The position numbers and the translations under genes were made by a program. The notes beneath the pieces are model-generated. The model saw nothing but the letters and a program-made list of their open reading frames with translations, ran no database searches and was not told the DNA's origin. From positions 2,542,001 through 2,606,000 of the forward strand of contig OX467092.1 of assembly GCA_950106755.1 (NCBI GenBank): a stretch of DNA of 64,000 bases, written 5' to 3'. This document shows, piece by piece, positions 34,301 through 45,253 of this stretch. Source of the DNA: Climacium dendroides. Taxonomy: Eukaryota > Streptophyta > Bryopsida > Hypnales > Climaciaceae. How positions within the stretch are numbered: position 1 is the first letter of the stretch; every line of letters starts with the position of its first letter.

Positions 34301-37300
34301 TTAAAGTCAGCGTACTTCAGGGCTGGTTTTGACTTAGTAAATGACCTTTTTTCAAGAAACTTTGAACTAATAAAAGTTGGAAAATCAAGCCAACTTTCAC
34401 CTCCAACAATCCGTTTGAGATTCCGATCCTCCAATCAAAAGTTATGGACAAAAATCAGAGAGGGGTTTTAAAAATGTAAAAAAAATGATTCATTTTCACC
34501 CCTCTCTGATTTTTGTCCATAACTTTTGATTGGAGGATCGAAATCTCAAACGGATTGTTGGAGGTGAAAGTTGGCTTGATTTTCCAACTTTTATTAGTTC
34601 AAAGTTTCTTGAAAAAAGGTCATTTATTAAGTCAAAACCGGCCCTGAAGTATGCTGACTTTAAGAAATACCAAATTGTTAATGTTTAGTTTTAAAAAAAA
34701 TCTACATTGTACAATTAAAGATTCCAAGAGATTCCAAGAGATTCCAGGAGATTCTAAAAGATTCCAAATTATTCCAAATTATTCCAAAAAGATTCCAAAA
34801 GATTCCAAAAAGATTCTAAAAGATTTAACAAAATTTTGTTGATTTTAGTTGCACTATCCAAATCAACAAAAATAATGTGACCATTTTGTTAATTTGGGCA
34901 AAATCAACAAAAATTTGTGAAAACGGACAATACAGTACCCAAGTTAACAGAAAATTGTTGACTATTTGTTGATTTGGTCACTGATTTTCTACTAGTGGAT
35001 AAAGTTTCAAACACGCATAGTTTCGTTGTAATATCAAAAAATTTGTTGTGCCTTTGAAAGGTGTATAGCAATGATTTGTGACTATATCACAAAAGTCCCT
35101 TCCTGCCAATTACATTTGCTTCATAGGTGCTTCAATTAATTGGTGGATTAATACCAAAAGGACATTGTTCAGTTAGTGTCTTCAAATATAACTTTTAGAA
35201 TTGTTCTAGAATGTTTAAAATCATAACTTAGAAAAGTAAAAAGAATTATTTCAAAACATTGAAATGGAAGTGAAACCATGCCACTTAAGTATTAACCTCA
35301 TCAATCATTAAAATAGTCAATAATCAATGCGAAGGGATTTTGGATTGATCGAGTAGAGAAGTGCAGACCTTCAGATAGTCGCTTGAAATATTCGTACTAC
35401 CAAAGCCTGCAGAAGATGTGATTACTTTGCTAACTGCGTCCGTGATGTTGCCATTGCCAGGGGGATTAGGTCTCCGATTTGGTGAGGAAAGCGTTGCGGT
35501 GAAAATTCCAAAGTCAGGGTGGGTGGAAGTATTGGTCACTAGCACCTGCAGAAATGAAAGGGTAACAAGAAGACCCACTTGAGTTCAAACTCCAAAAATA
35601 AAGTAAATTCCTTTCAATGATATCTGTTGACCCAATCAATGACATTCTACATTGTAACTGTATATCAGACCACAAGATTCATGAGTCCAGAATCCAGTCT
35701 ATAGAGGCAACCTACACCATTGAATTTTTTTGTTTTCTTGCTCTCTTCAGTTGCCACAAGACTTGCATACTCTATACTAGTAGTAAGAAAAAAACTTGGC
35801 ATGGAGGATTTCAAGGATACTATGACTTACTGGTTGAGCAGCAGAGACATTTACATTGTTTTTATTGAATGTAAAGATGTTCACATAGTCGGCTTGGGTG
35901 GTAGTATTCAAAAAAGACTTAGTGGTTCTAAAGGTTGTTGCCAAGTTGCTATCACTTGTAGATGGGATAATCTCAGCCATTGAAGACCCACTGTCAATGA
36001 GTACCATTACGGCCTTCTTCACGTCTGTTGTTGATGCAAGGTACCTGTGGAAAACACATTCAACCAAGGGCACGATTCTAAACGCCAAAAATTGTGACAA
36101 TTGTGTTGGATGGAATCTCTAGTTTGTGAGCAATTTCAATGATGTTAAAGAACATGCATGTCTTACTCAATGTGGATTAAAAAAGATTGGCTTACCACAA
36201 TCTTAGACGAGGATCATAGCTGTTGCAGTCTACTTCATCCTACAAATAACATTGTGCAATTCTTTCGTTACTGAATAATACAAGTGTTCTTATGTACTGA
36301 AAACTATAAGAAACAATCACGTGCATCACCATTGTTTAAACCTTCTTTTTAATTTGTTGTAAAATACCATCAGCAGTACTTTGCATTATTTGCAACATTG
36401 CTATATTTCTTACCATTCCTGGATAGATCCGAAAGGTGCCATCAACGGAGCCGAAATACAGTCGAAAGAAGTTGGTGTTATTCGAATGTTTTTGAAACAA
36501 ACTATCCAAGTTCCTTTGAGAACAAATTTCTTGAAGTTGTCTTGGAGTAATAGAGTCGATCGTCTTTGCGGTCACTCCTGGCACTCTGTCATCAAGATTG
36601 CAAAGCACAATGATGAAATGAAATTTGCGATTGACCGCATTCCTCCACGGCAAGTTTTTAACAAGCTTAGCAAATTTCAAAATAATCATATTAAGTGATT
36701 TGACGCATCTTACAACCATTGATGATGGAGTCAAGAAATAAGGTTTAAAATTCATTTACGGAGTACATCTTTTGATTTATAATGTACTTGGTGATAAGTA
36801 TCTAAAATTATAGGGAGTTTCATTAAAATGGTGATATTCCATGTGCCATTTTCATAGTGTGCCATTCCCACAGTTCAGACCAGGCCGTCTGAAATTTTAT
36901 TAGTTTACTAGATTTCAGACCACCCGGATTGAACTGTGGGGTGTCAAAGTCACAGAATATTCACCATTTTAATAAAATTCCCCATAATTGTATTAAACAC
37001 AAGTGATTCCTATTCACTACACACCCTCAAAGGTGCACATGGTAATTTTCGCTTGCTAAAAGAATAGAGGTAGTTGGTCAAATTATTTACTCCCTTGTTC
37101 CCAAAATGATCTTTTGGTTAGACAAAACGTTTGGACTTAAGGTTGAAAATAATTTTATTTCAACCTATTTATGGAAAATTTTATTAAAATGGCGGCACTC
37201 CATGTGCCATTTTCAGACTGCCCGCTCTGAATTGTAAAAGTGACATCTGGGATAGGTATAGTTTTTAGGAATCTTATATTTTTATAGATTTAAGAAATCT

Positions 37301-38725
37301 ATGACTATTGTAGATTTCAAATCGCACGATCTGAATTGCAAAAGTGACATCTAGCATAGGTATAGAGTTTGAACATCTAAGAATGGTATAGATTTAAGAC
37401 ATCTATGACGTTTGTACACTTCAAACCACCCGCTCTAAATTGTAAAAACTACCAAGTAGAGAAATTTCACCATTTTCACGAAATTGCCCATGTTTCTAAA
37501 TATTTCAACGAAGTTGTTATCCATTCACTAAATCTTCAAGAACAAAAATGACCAATTCTAAGCAATTTAAAAGATCATTTCGGGACATAGTACTTTTTTG
37601 CATTGCAATGACTGATGACTATGATGATATCCCATGAAGCGAACCAACTTTCTTACAAGATGAACAAAATTTTCTTGCGACTAGTTCGGGGAATGCCCGG
37701 TACAGCACACGGTACATCCCGTTGGGTGCACAGCGCTGCAACCAAGAAATTGAACTGCAGGGTGCACCGTGTACAGTGCACTTTGCAGAGTTCCCCTCAT
37801 CCTAGGATTTGCCCCCACTGCTGGGGAATTGTGCAATCAATGGCATATCTTCTGTTTATTTAGTCCGTAGATGGCCAATTTCGTTAAAATGGCAAAATTC
37901 CTATACTTTGATAGTTCTTAAAATTCAAAGCGGTCGGTTTAAAGTGTACAAACGTCCTAGATGTCCCAAATCTATACCATTATCAGATGTTTGAAATCTA
38001 TACTTGTGATAGATGTCACTTTTACAATTCAGAGCGGGCGGTCTGAAATCTATAATAGTCATAAATTTATTAAATCTTGAAAAATCCAAGATTCCTGAAA
38101 ACTATACCTAAACTAGATGTCACTTTCACAATTTCATAACGGGCGGTCTGAAAGTGGCACATGGAATGCCGCCATTTTAACGAGATTGCCCATGTAGATT
38201 TACTGAGAGAATCTCCTCACTAAGCTTTTTAGCACTCAGACCTAGATAGAATAGCATCAGGGGGAAAATAATCAAGTTACCGACAGACCTTAGAAAGCTT
38301 CTGGAGAAGTCGAAGTTTCTCAACGAGCAGTTGTCTTTACAATTCGTGTTCTGGAGAACTCCTTGGCAAGCATAGCCGGCAGTATCGGCATGCGTCAAAG
38401 GGCATGCGAGCCGGCTACAGGTAGACTCAGCATTACAAGTACTCAGCAACTCTGCAATTTGCACAAACGAAAGGGTGACTTCTTTGCAGCCACTGAAATA
38501 CTCAGTATTTGCACAAAACGGTTCGCCGAGAGATCGAAAGACAACTCAATGTTGAGGTGGAATATTCATACCACAAGAATTGAGAGCATTGGCTTGCACT
38601 TGGTTCACAAGCTCTAGAAGATTGGCTTCTGTTTGGTTGAGAAACTGATCCACCGATACTTGAGCTCCCCCTCCCAGAACCAGACCCAACAGAATCAGAA
38701 TGAGGAATCGAATGGACAGGCCCAT
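31321..38725 (-). CDS. VWA/Cache alpha2-delta-like type I membrane protein, eight exons, TGA at codon 60
   Basis: Exons: 38725-38289, 36585-36414, 36239-36196, 36044-35831, 35545-35369, 33550-33199, 32510-32335 and 31590-31321. Every intron is GT-AG, and the sum is 1,842 nt (613 residues). Residues 1-22 are a signal peptide (MGLSIRFLILILLGLVLGGG). Residues 60-145 are cysteine-rich. YFGSVDGTFRIYPG (189-202) and YDPRLRLWY (211-219) match the lead-in to the VWA domain in calcium-channel alpha2-delta and bacterial VWA/Cache proteins. The MIDAS-like metal site reads DSGSS (235-239), where the usual third residue is S. Exons 6-7 (VIILITDSNDQ, PLLALAAYYSFLA, ELLGVAAIDI) complete VWA and begin a Cache-like sensor domain. 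A transmembrane helix lies at about 571-597 with a short basic tail. Codon 60 (38546-38548) is TGA; no in-phase intron removes it. Likely an extracellular ligand/adhesion sensor; ligand unknown. Confidence 0.85.
31901..31937. repeat. 14-bp minisatellite in intron 7
   Basis: The unit AATAAAGGTAGGCA is repeated about 2.7 times within the intron between exons 7 and 8 of the VWA/Cache gene. Confidence 0.8.
33803..34997. mobile_element. 1.2-kb non-autonomous CACTA element, copy 1 (in intron 5)
   Basis: The termini are CACTAGTAGAAAAATACAG and the inverse CTGATTTTCTACTAGTG, with target duplication GAT (33800-33802 and 34998-35000). Outer parts are short repeats of GTGTTGATTTTTGAACAAAAA and of ATTCCAAG. 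The middle is a long palindrome (34303-34663). It has no transposase. It lies in the intron between exons 5 and 6 of the VWA/Cache gene. A near-identical copy is at 51216-52378. Confidence 0.92.
34303..34663. repeat. Long internal palindrome of the 1.2-kb element, copy 1
   Basis: Arms of about 165 bp (34303-34468 and 34498-34663) are nearly perfect inverses around a roughly 29-base AT-rich loop. Transcription would give a long hairpin RNA, a possible small-RNA source. The matching palindrome in copy 2 is at 51736-52096. Confidence 0.9.
36810..36985. mobile_element. MITE with 4-bp duplication, member 1 (AATT)
   Basis: 176 bp with termini ATAGGGAGTTTCATTAAAAT and ATTTTAATAAAATTCCCCAT, flanked by AATT on both sides (36806-36809 and 36986-36989). 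Inside are inverted CAGTTCAGACC / TTCAGACCACCCGG motifs. It lies in intron 1 of the VWA/Cache gene. Confidence 0.85.
37171..37491. mobile_element. MITE with 4-bp duplication, member 2 (ATTT/GTTT)
   Basis: 321 bp with termini ATGGAAAATTTTATTAAAAT and CACGAAATTGCCCAT. The flanks ATTT and GTTT match at three of four bases. It has several CCGCTCTGAATTGTAAAAGTG subunits. It lies in intron 1 of the VWA/Cache gene. Confidence 0.75.
37871..38193. mobile_element. MITE with 4-bp duplication, member 3 (GTAG)
   Basis: 323 bp with termini ATGGCCAATTTCGTTAAAAT and TTTTAACGAGATTGCCCAT, flanked by GTAG at 37867-37870 and 38194-38197. It contains GAGCGGGCGGTCTGAA and related subunits. It lies in intron 1 of the VWA/Cache gene, 95 bp from exon 1. 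Confidence 0.88.
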
Positions 38726-39589
38726 TTTGTGTAGTATCACCAACCTCAGGCTTACAACAGTCTGTACTAAAGAGATCCCGTAAATCCAAGATATACTGCA
38801 GACATGTTTTTCATTTCACTACAAACCCATCGTAGTAGAAGACACAAACTGGGTCAGATTTCAGGCTCGCTTGATTTGTGCCACTTGTAAGCAACTCCAC
38901 TCGCTGAACCCTCTATGGTTTAAAGCGTAAGATGCACTAGAGTTTCTGCATGAAGAGTACGGGAACCTTGTCACTCTTGCGACGCACTCTCTTCAATGAA
39001 TTCATCAGCATGTCCGGCAAAGGAATGGAGCAAGTGCGGCAAGGGAAAATGGACCAAAAGCAGGAAGAAGCATCCTTCAGCAGGAAGCAGCATCCGTCAG
39101 CAGGAAGATGTCGAATACAGACTTCGGACAATAGTAAGATGTCGAATACAGACTTGGGACAATAGTCTGGGGGAGCACTGCACCCAACTACCCAAAGGTG
39201 CTAAAGTGGTAGTACGAGCCAAGGAGGGGTGAGACTTTTTTTTTTTTTTTTTTTTTAGCAAATGAAACGGAATTTCATTACGCTGGAGTCCTTGAAGGCT
39301 GTATGTTTCAAAAAAGAAACGGTATCTCATTACAAAGGCAAAATACAGAACCGCCAGCCACAGGTGGCGGGGCACAGAGGACCGACCACAGATGGGTTGG
39401 TCCTCTGTGCCTCCACACTTATCACGGGTGCAAAATCCTGCCTCCCTTTTTAGTGGCAGTCAAAATTTGTATTTCTGACCGACACTATCTAATTTGGGGT
39501 CTGAAATGTCAAAATTTCAAATTTAATTATCCACATGAATAACTTATTATGGAAACTAAATGTACTCCTCTTGTGGTATATAATAATAA
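38726..39589. promoter_or_regulatory. Upstream region of the VWA/Cache gene with small tandem repeats
   Basis: This is presumed promoter and 5' UTR of the minus-strand gene. A 31-bp unit (GATGTCGAATACAGACTT...) is duplicated at about 39107-39166. It follows CAGGAAGMAGCATCC repeats at about 39060-39105. No clear TATA box was chosen. Confidence 0.4.
39236..39460 (-). mobile_element. Truncated LINE 3' end with poly(A)
   Basis: A run of 21 T (39236-39256) is followed on the plus strand by AGCAAATGAAACGGAATTTC. On the minus strand this is TAATGAAATTCCGTTTCATT followed by poly(A), the typical 3' end of plant L1-type LINEs. The motif occurs twice (second copy near 39318-39334). The 5' limit near 39460 is a guess and no target duplication was confirmed. 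Confidence 0.55.
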
Positions 39590-40042
39590 GAACATCACCA
39601 CCCATCCTCCAAAATGAATGGCGTATGGATGGCCTCTTAAGTGGGGCCTCCAAATCCGCCCCACCCATCCTCCAAAACGGATGGCCTCTTAAGAGGCACC
39701 TATTGGAAATGAACTTTGGCCTCCATATGAAGGTGGTTTGGGGGGCCTCAACTCGATCTGCAAACACAAGAAAAGACAAGTTGCGCGTTGCTCTCCGCGA
39801 TTCTGGTAAGTGGCTCACACCAAGTTTTTTCACTGTCAAGTTCTTGGGGACACTGAATCTGTAAATATTACTGACAAACATCCTAGTAACTATTTTTGTT
39901 TCCTTACTCCGGTTGGAATGTTATATGGCCACTTGAGAGGCCATGGGTGGGGCGGCCATTCCCACCTGGCCTCTATACCTGACTGAGCCTGTTTTTTTCA
40001 AGCCAAATCAGCTTGCAAAATGCCTCCCGGGTGGTGATGCTC
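39590..40042. mobile_element. 453-bp Harbinger-like MITE with TAA duplication
   Basis: The termini GAACATCACCACCC and GGGTGGTGATGCTC are inverses with one mismatch, flanked by TAA at 39587-39589 and 40043-40045, the three-base TWA type of PIF/Harbinger. Inside, CCACCCATCCTCCAAAA occurs twice and GGCCTCTTAAG is partly inverted. Confidence 0.65.
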
Positions 40043-40381
40043 TAAGCATTTGTTCTAAGCTTACTATCGTTTCCAATCTTTGAATCAGTGGGCCCAACTC
40101 TGACGTGTTCCGGGCTGCCCAACTCCATCGCAAGGTCCTGCCCTGCCCTGTTGTCCAGTTTTTTTTTTTCATTTTTGAAGAAGTGCCATAGCGGCGATAT
40201 AAAATGTTATAGTACTGTTCCAAATTGCAACATTCATTCACTTATTGGATGTATAGTATGGCTTTCATCCACAATTAGGCGATTTCCTCTAATATAATTT
40301 TTAATTTCAAAGTTGTCTGGCAATTTCATCCAATTTTTTTGGCATTTTTTATAACCTTTTTTAGCCACATTTTTTTTTATA

Positions 40382-40903
40382 GTGCAATCTGGCACCAGAA
40401 AGATAAAAAAAAAGCCCTGCTGCTGTCAGAGGTCCTTCACTCCATCCTCCGGCCTTCCATCTAGAGCTGGTTCTTCAATCGCCTCTTTGTGTCGATCCTT
40501 GCAGTCGTTTGTAGTTTGGAAATCCGAATACAGCTGTTTCAAGGTAGATTCCACATTCAAGAACGGTGCTTGTCAAAATTTACATAGATTTCATTCTGTT
40601 GTCCACTTTACACTTATCATAGTGAATGACAAGGCAGAACATTGTCAGAAAACCAATACGTGCAATCCTCATGTTGCAAGCTCTAAGGGGAAACCTGATG
40701 AATCCACAACCCTGTATATAGATGCAGTTGCCACCCAAGTACAAGCTGGAATACTAACAAACTTTGCATCCAAGTCCAGAAAGCGAATCCACCATCGCTC
40801 TGGAAGCAATCAACAATCATGTGCCTTGGAAGAACTCATGGCCTCCTGGAACCAAGCCGTGCCACTTCTTAGACAGATGTGGCCTTGTGGGGTTGAGGAT
40901 TAA
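40382..40903 (+). CDS. Unrecognised open frame, 173 codons
   Basis: This is an open frame from an ATG at 40382 to TAA 40901-40903. Composition is mixed (Cys/Ser-rich start, Lys/Arg-rich middle) with no motif or repeat I recognise. It may be chance, an old exon or part of a decayed gene. The region 40043-40381 before it shows only poly-T stretches. Confidence 0.2.
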   Translation: MQSGTRKIKKKPCCCQRSFTPSSGLPSRAGSSIASLCRSLQSFVVWKSEYSCFKVDSTFKNGACQNLHRFHSVVHFTLIIVNDKAEHCQKTNTCNPHVASSKGKPDESTTLYIDAVATQVQAGILTNFASKSRKRIHHRSGSNQQSCALEELMASWNQAVPLLRQMWPCGVED

Positions 40904-41457
40904 GTACTTGAGAATGAGCTTGTCACCAAAACCCAAGCTAGGACCCAGCTAGGTTTGGAAATAGCAATTGAATGTTTGTTCTTGTTTACTTTTCCACTTT
41001 TCTTCAAAAACAAGAACAGTGTAACTGCGATGCTCTGTCGTAGGTTTAATTTATTATCTAGTCGGATCCAACATCTCCTCTCCAACCGCGCTGTGCAGTG
41101 TGAATGCGGTTGTCAAAACGATTTGGAGTCTCAGATTCTGAAACTAGAGTCTGTGCCATAGTCTCCGTTTGTCCTTTGGACAGGGCCAATAATACTACAG
41201 ACAGCTAGTTGTGCTCTATTTCAATGAAAATACGCCAAACAATAGTCAACTTGGGGTACGTTCATCTGGCACTACCATTTACCATGAAAAGGGAGACCGA
41301 AATAGCTGATATAAAAATAAGACTTCAGACTTCAGACAGCTAGTTGTGCTATATTTTAAGACAAACTCTAGTCTACTTCGGGTAGGGGCTCACCTGGCAC
41401 CGCCAACAAACTGTACATAGAATCATTAGTACTGCTTCTACAGACTACTTCACACAA

Positions 41458-42450
41458 TTGTCGGCCAGCCAGGGATTCAGTGCACCTAAGTTACCGATTC
41501 TGCTGGAAGCTCCATCCAACCTGGTTCGGGCGATGAACCACTCAGGATCCAGCACGCCCAAGACAACAACCACAGCCCCTTCCCTCTTAAGCCTTCTTCA
41601 TTCGATCCCGCCAGAGCGGTTCTACGTCCCGCCATCGTCTACTCCACGTCACCGTCGCAAGCCTGTTGGAAGCTCGCCATCTCTCACGCAGCCCATCCGA
41701 GGATCCTGCAAGCTCCATCTCGGAGGTGAACCTGCAGCTCCTGCAGGGCGCTCTCCTCGCAGCTCCAATGGGGAATTTCATTAAAATGGGAATATTCCAT
41801 GTGCCGTTCCCACAGTTCAGACCGGGCGGTCTAAAATCTATTAGTGTCCTAGATTTCTAGATTTCAGATATCTAATAATTATATAGATTTCAAACATCTA
41901 GAACACTAGTAGAGTTCAGACCGCCCGGTCTGAATTCTGAGAATGCCAAAGTCACAGAATAATGGCCATTTTAATGAAATTCCCCATTCCAGCACCTCCC
42001 ATATCTCTCGGGTGGACGTCTAAGATCGTAGCAGATCGAGGTCCCCCAGGTCTCTCCATCGCCATCACAGGGGTCGTCATTTCTGTTGAACGCCCTCGCT
42101 GCTGCTCACGCAGCGCCTCAGCTCCCGCTTGCACTCATGCGCGGTGCTACAGGGTGGGATCCATCAGTTGGTATTCCGTCTTTGCTGTTTGGTGTCTACG
42201 ATTTCTGCTTGGTGTTCAGCATTCGTGTTTAGAGGTTTCTGTTGGTGTGCAGGATATGCCACGGGCTTTGTGTTTCAGGGTTTAGGCCACATTCACCACG
42301 TGCAACAACGCCACCTGCTCTTGCAAAGGATTGTTGCGCGTCATGTGAGCTATGAGAAGCACTTTGTTGGAATTGCAATTGGTAATGAAAACGACCTCTA
42401 CCTTCCGATACCAAAGTCTGAAAATTTGCATGACTCACTTGTGTAACAAT
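41458..42450 (+). other. GC-richer, possibly transcribed stretch, interrupted by a MITE
   Basis: This stretch is higher in GC than its surroundings, with an open frame 41458-41784 (proline/serine-rich) that runs into the MITE at 41768. The sequence on both sides (up to 41767 and from 41988) reads as one piece once the MITE is removed. It could be an old 5' exon or a retrocopy. No homologous family is recognisable. Confidence 0.3.
41768..41987. mobile_element. MITE with 4-bp duplication, member 4 (TCCA)
   Basis: 220 bp with termini ATGGGGAATTTCATTAAAAT and ATTTTAATGAAATTCCCCAT, flanked by TCCA at 41764-41767 and 41988-41991. It has inverted GACCGGGCGGTCTAAA and GACCGCCCGGTCTGAA inside. It is the cleanest member for defining the ends. 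Confidence 0.9.
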
Positions 42451-42633
42451 TCTATCCACTCGAACTCTTCACACAATAACAGTAGCATAATGACTTCTCT
42501 AAAGCAAGGAAGTTACCCATTGAGTTCGTGCCTCCCACTTCAGAAATGCCTGCAAGACATTACAAACTTCTACCTTTGAAGTGGGCAGGTTAGTCACATT
42601 CCAACACATTGCACTGTCAAACAAACTTGAACT

Positions 42634-42956
42634 ATGGGCAATTTCGTTAAAATCGCAAAATTCCTCTACTTTGACAGTTCTTACAGTTCAGAGTGGGCGG
42701 TCTGAAGTGTACAAAACGTCCTACATGTCTGAAATCTATATAATTTTTAGATGTTTGAAATCTATACCTGTGCTAGATGTCACTTTTACAATTCAGAGCG
42801 GGCAGTCTGAAATTTATAGTAGTCATAGATTTCTCAAATTTATAAAAGTTCAAGATTCATGAAAACTATGCCTATTCTAGATGTCAATTTTACAATTCAG
42901 AGCGGGTGGTCTGAAAGTGGCACATGGAATGGTGCCATTTTAACGAAATTCCCCAT
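42634..42956. mobile_element. MITE with 4-bp duplication, member 5 (AACT)
   Basis: 323 bp with termini ATGGGCAATTTCGTTAAAAT and ATTTTAACGAAATTCCCCAT, flanked by AACT at 42630-42633 and 42957-42960. Its length and internal subunits match member 3, so these two belong to one subgroup. Confidence 0.9.
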
Positions 42957-42960
42957 AACT

Positions 42961-45253
42961 CAAGAAAACGTGGAGGTGATGCAAGTAAAAGATATCAAAG
43001 ACAACCCAACAAGAGGTACAATCTGTAGCTAAGAAATACAATGGCCAGGGCTCCTCCGAATGTCCTTGAAGTAAGCATAAAGAAAAAATGAATAAGATTG
43101 TGTATGTTATTATAATAAGACGTTCAATCACAACAACATTTCTAATGACTTGCACTTATGACGAAATGAAGCTTGATTTTCTAACATTGCCAAAAATCTA
43201 CCATAAAGAACATTCACAATTTTAGATCAAACAATATAGCATCACATGGAGCTTAAAATTTCAAGTTTAGCATGTTTAAATTTTAAAGGGAGTGATTTTA
43301 CATGAGACAGGCAATTGCCAGGAATGTGCATTGCATGCCAAAAAGAAGATGCATTAGGAATCACCAAAAACAATAGAGTACAATCAATGAATTCCAAAGG
43401 ATTTTGGATTTAAGGTAGAACTGCCCAATACCACCATTTACCCAATTCTGCCACCTACATGTTCCTTCCATTTCAATCACTAGTCCCATCTATTACTACA
43501 ATCTTACTAATCCATTATCATGATGGCAATGCATTGGGGAGTGGACACATCAACCCAGGCTTCAACAATGGTCTGATCAAGCTTCAACAAGGATCTACTC
43601 ACAATTTTACATTCAGCTTTGAAAAATCACAAAAAATTCAATTCTTGTTAGAATGTCTTCATTCTTTTTGCAATTGACTTCTCTCAAACAATTCAATCAT
43701 TGAAAAATATGAGAGCTTCTCATAAATAGCTTCTCCAAAGTACCTAGATTGCAAACTATATAGTAATGGGTAGTTCTACCTTACAGGCTTTAATTACCAC
43801 AATCATGGCTACTTCTATGAACTTAATAAATTCTGGAAAAACACTTGGGAACATTTGGGACATACATTGACTCCACTACAATTTGCCATGGGGATCAAAT
43901 ATCACAGGGCATGCAAGAAATTATTCACCATTGGAATTCGTAAGCAATCTACATTGAATAGGTATTAAGGGGACCAAAAAACTAAAGGGGCTTATTGTAG
44001 AAAACTATAGATTATTGAAACATGATGTACAACCCTCGGACACTTCAATAACTATTGATGTACAAGAAAGGAAGATATTTATATAGTGTGTAATGTCAAT
44101 TAATTAGTATCGGTCCCCTTAAAACCCCTATTCAATGTAGTTGTTTCTCAAAGACACATGGTGAAACTAACTTTTACATCATTCAAAAACATTTTGTTCA
44201 AAAGAAAGATCTCCTTCAATCAGGCAACAAGCAAAGAGATGCAAAAAAATAAGAATGAGCAGTGTTCATTGGTCAAATCCTTTAGTCATTTCATTTGTCT
44301 TTAATTGATAGTTACATTGAGGGAAGAAGAACTATTACTTGGAGTTGTTTTATTGGTCTTAGATAGCAATCAAAAGTTGAATTTGATCAATTCTCAACAT
44401 CACAAATTGCAACAAGATCATTTGGGGACAAAGAGAGTACTAAATTGGCATAGGTACTTGGACTACAATTTGTAAACTAAACCTAAATTAGTTGACACAT
44501 AAACTGATTTCATTAAGCAAAACTGGCACAATTGACAAATAAACTTAAATGCCGAAAAAATAATTGATAAACAATCCCAATTGACAAGCTATCACAATTG
44601 TCAAACAAGCATAAATCATGGAAAATCATAATTCACAAATATGGTATATTTGGCCAACATGCTTTACTATCAAACTTGCATTATTGACACATTCACTTAT
44701 GCTAAAATGAGCTTGAAAACAACGAATTAGTGAATCTTGCACTCGGCCAAGTGCAATGACCATATGCAGTACTATTCACTGAAAAGATTTTTTTAGAAAA
44801 GGTGGGTACCCCCTATTTCTTAAAAAGTTTCTTCCTTATGTTACATCATAATCAACTTCACATGTGCATTAAAATTTTGTATGTTAATGCAATCTTTGAA
44901 TCTTTTACTTATAATAAGTATATAATACCCATTCTTCTTGTACCATATACTCTTTTGAAATTTCTTTTTCTCTCACATAGTGTGCACTATTATTATGTTA
45001 AAATTGTTTAGTTATCATGCCTACATCATGTGTACTATATAAAATTATTATGCTCCCTAGAAAATTGAATGATACGACAAAGTCAATTTCGAAGGCATGT
45101 TTAGTACCTTCTATTTCATATTATTTTATGTGTCACACAATACAAAAACAATGCACTCCAAGGTATACAAACACTTTTGAAATACACATATCATCTATAT
45201 GCTTCCACGCACCCTACGCTACAATGCAATATACCACAATTTGCCTTACATAA
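42961..45253. other. AT-rich spacer without recognisable genes
   Basis: Only short open frames without family signatures are present. No terminal repeats or RNA genes were seen. The part next to 45253 would be the 3' flank of the large minus-strand frame. Confidence 0.5.

Noticed and set aside
34220..34471. 83-codon frame also found at 51652-51903
   Set aside because: Its duplication is explained by the two copies of the 1.2-kb element; it spans one arm of the palindrome and is not a conserved protein.
41458..41784. A proline/serine-rich protein gene ending at 41784
   Set aside because: Its last codons are within the inserted MITE at 41768-41987, so the stop is accidental; the rest has no recognisable domain.
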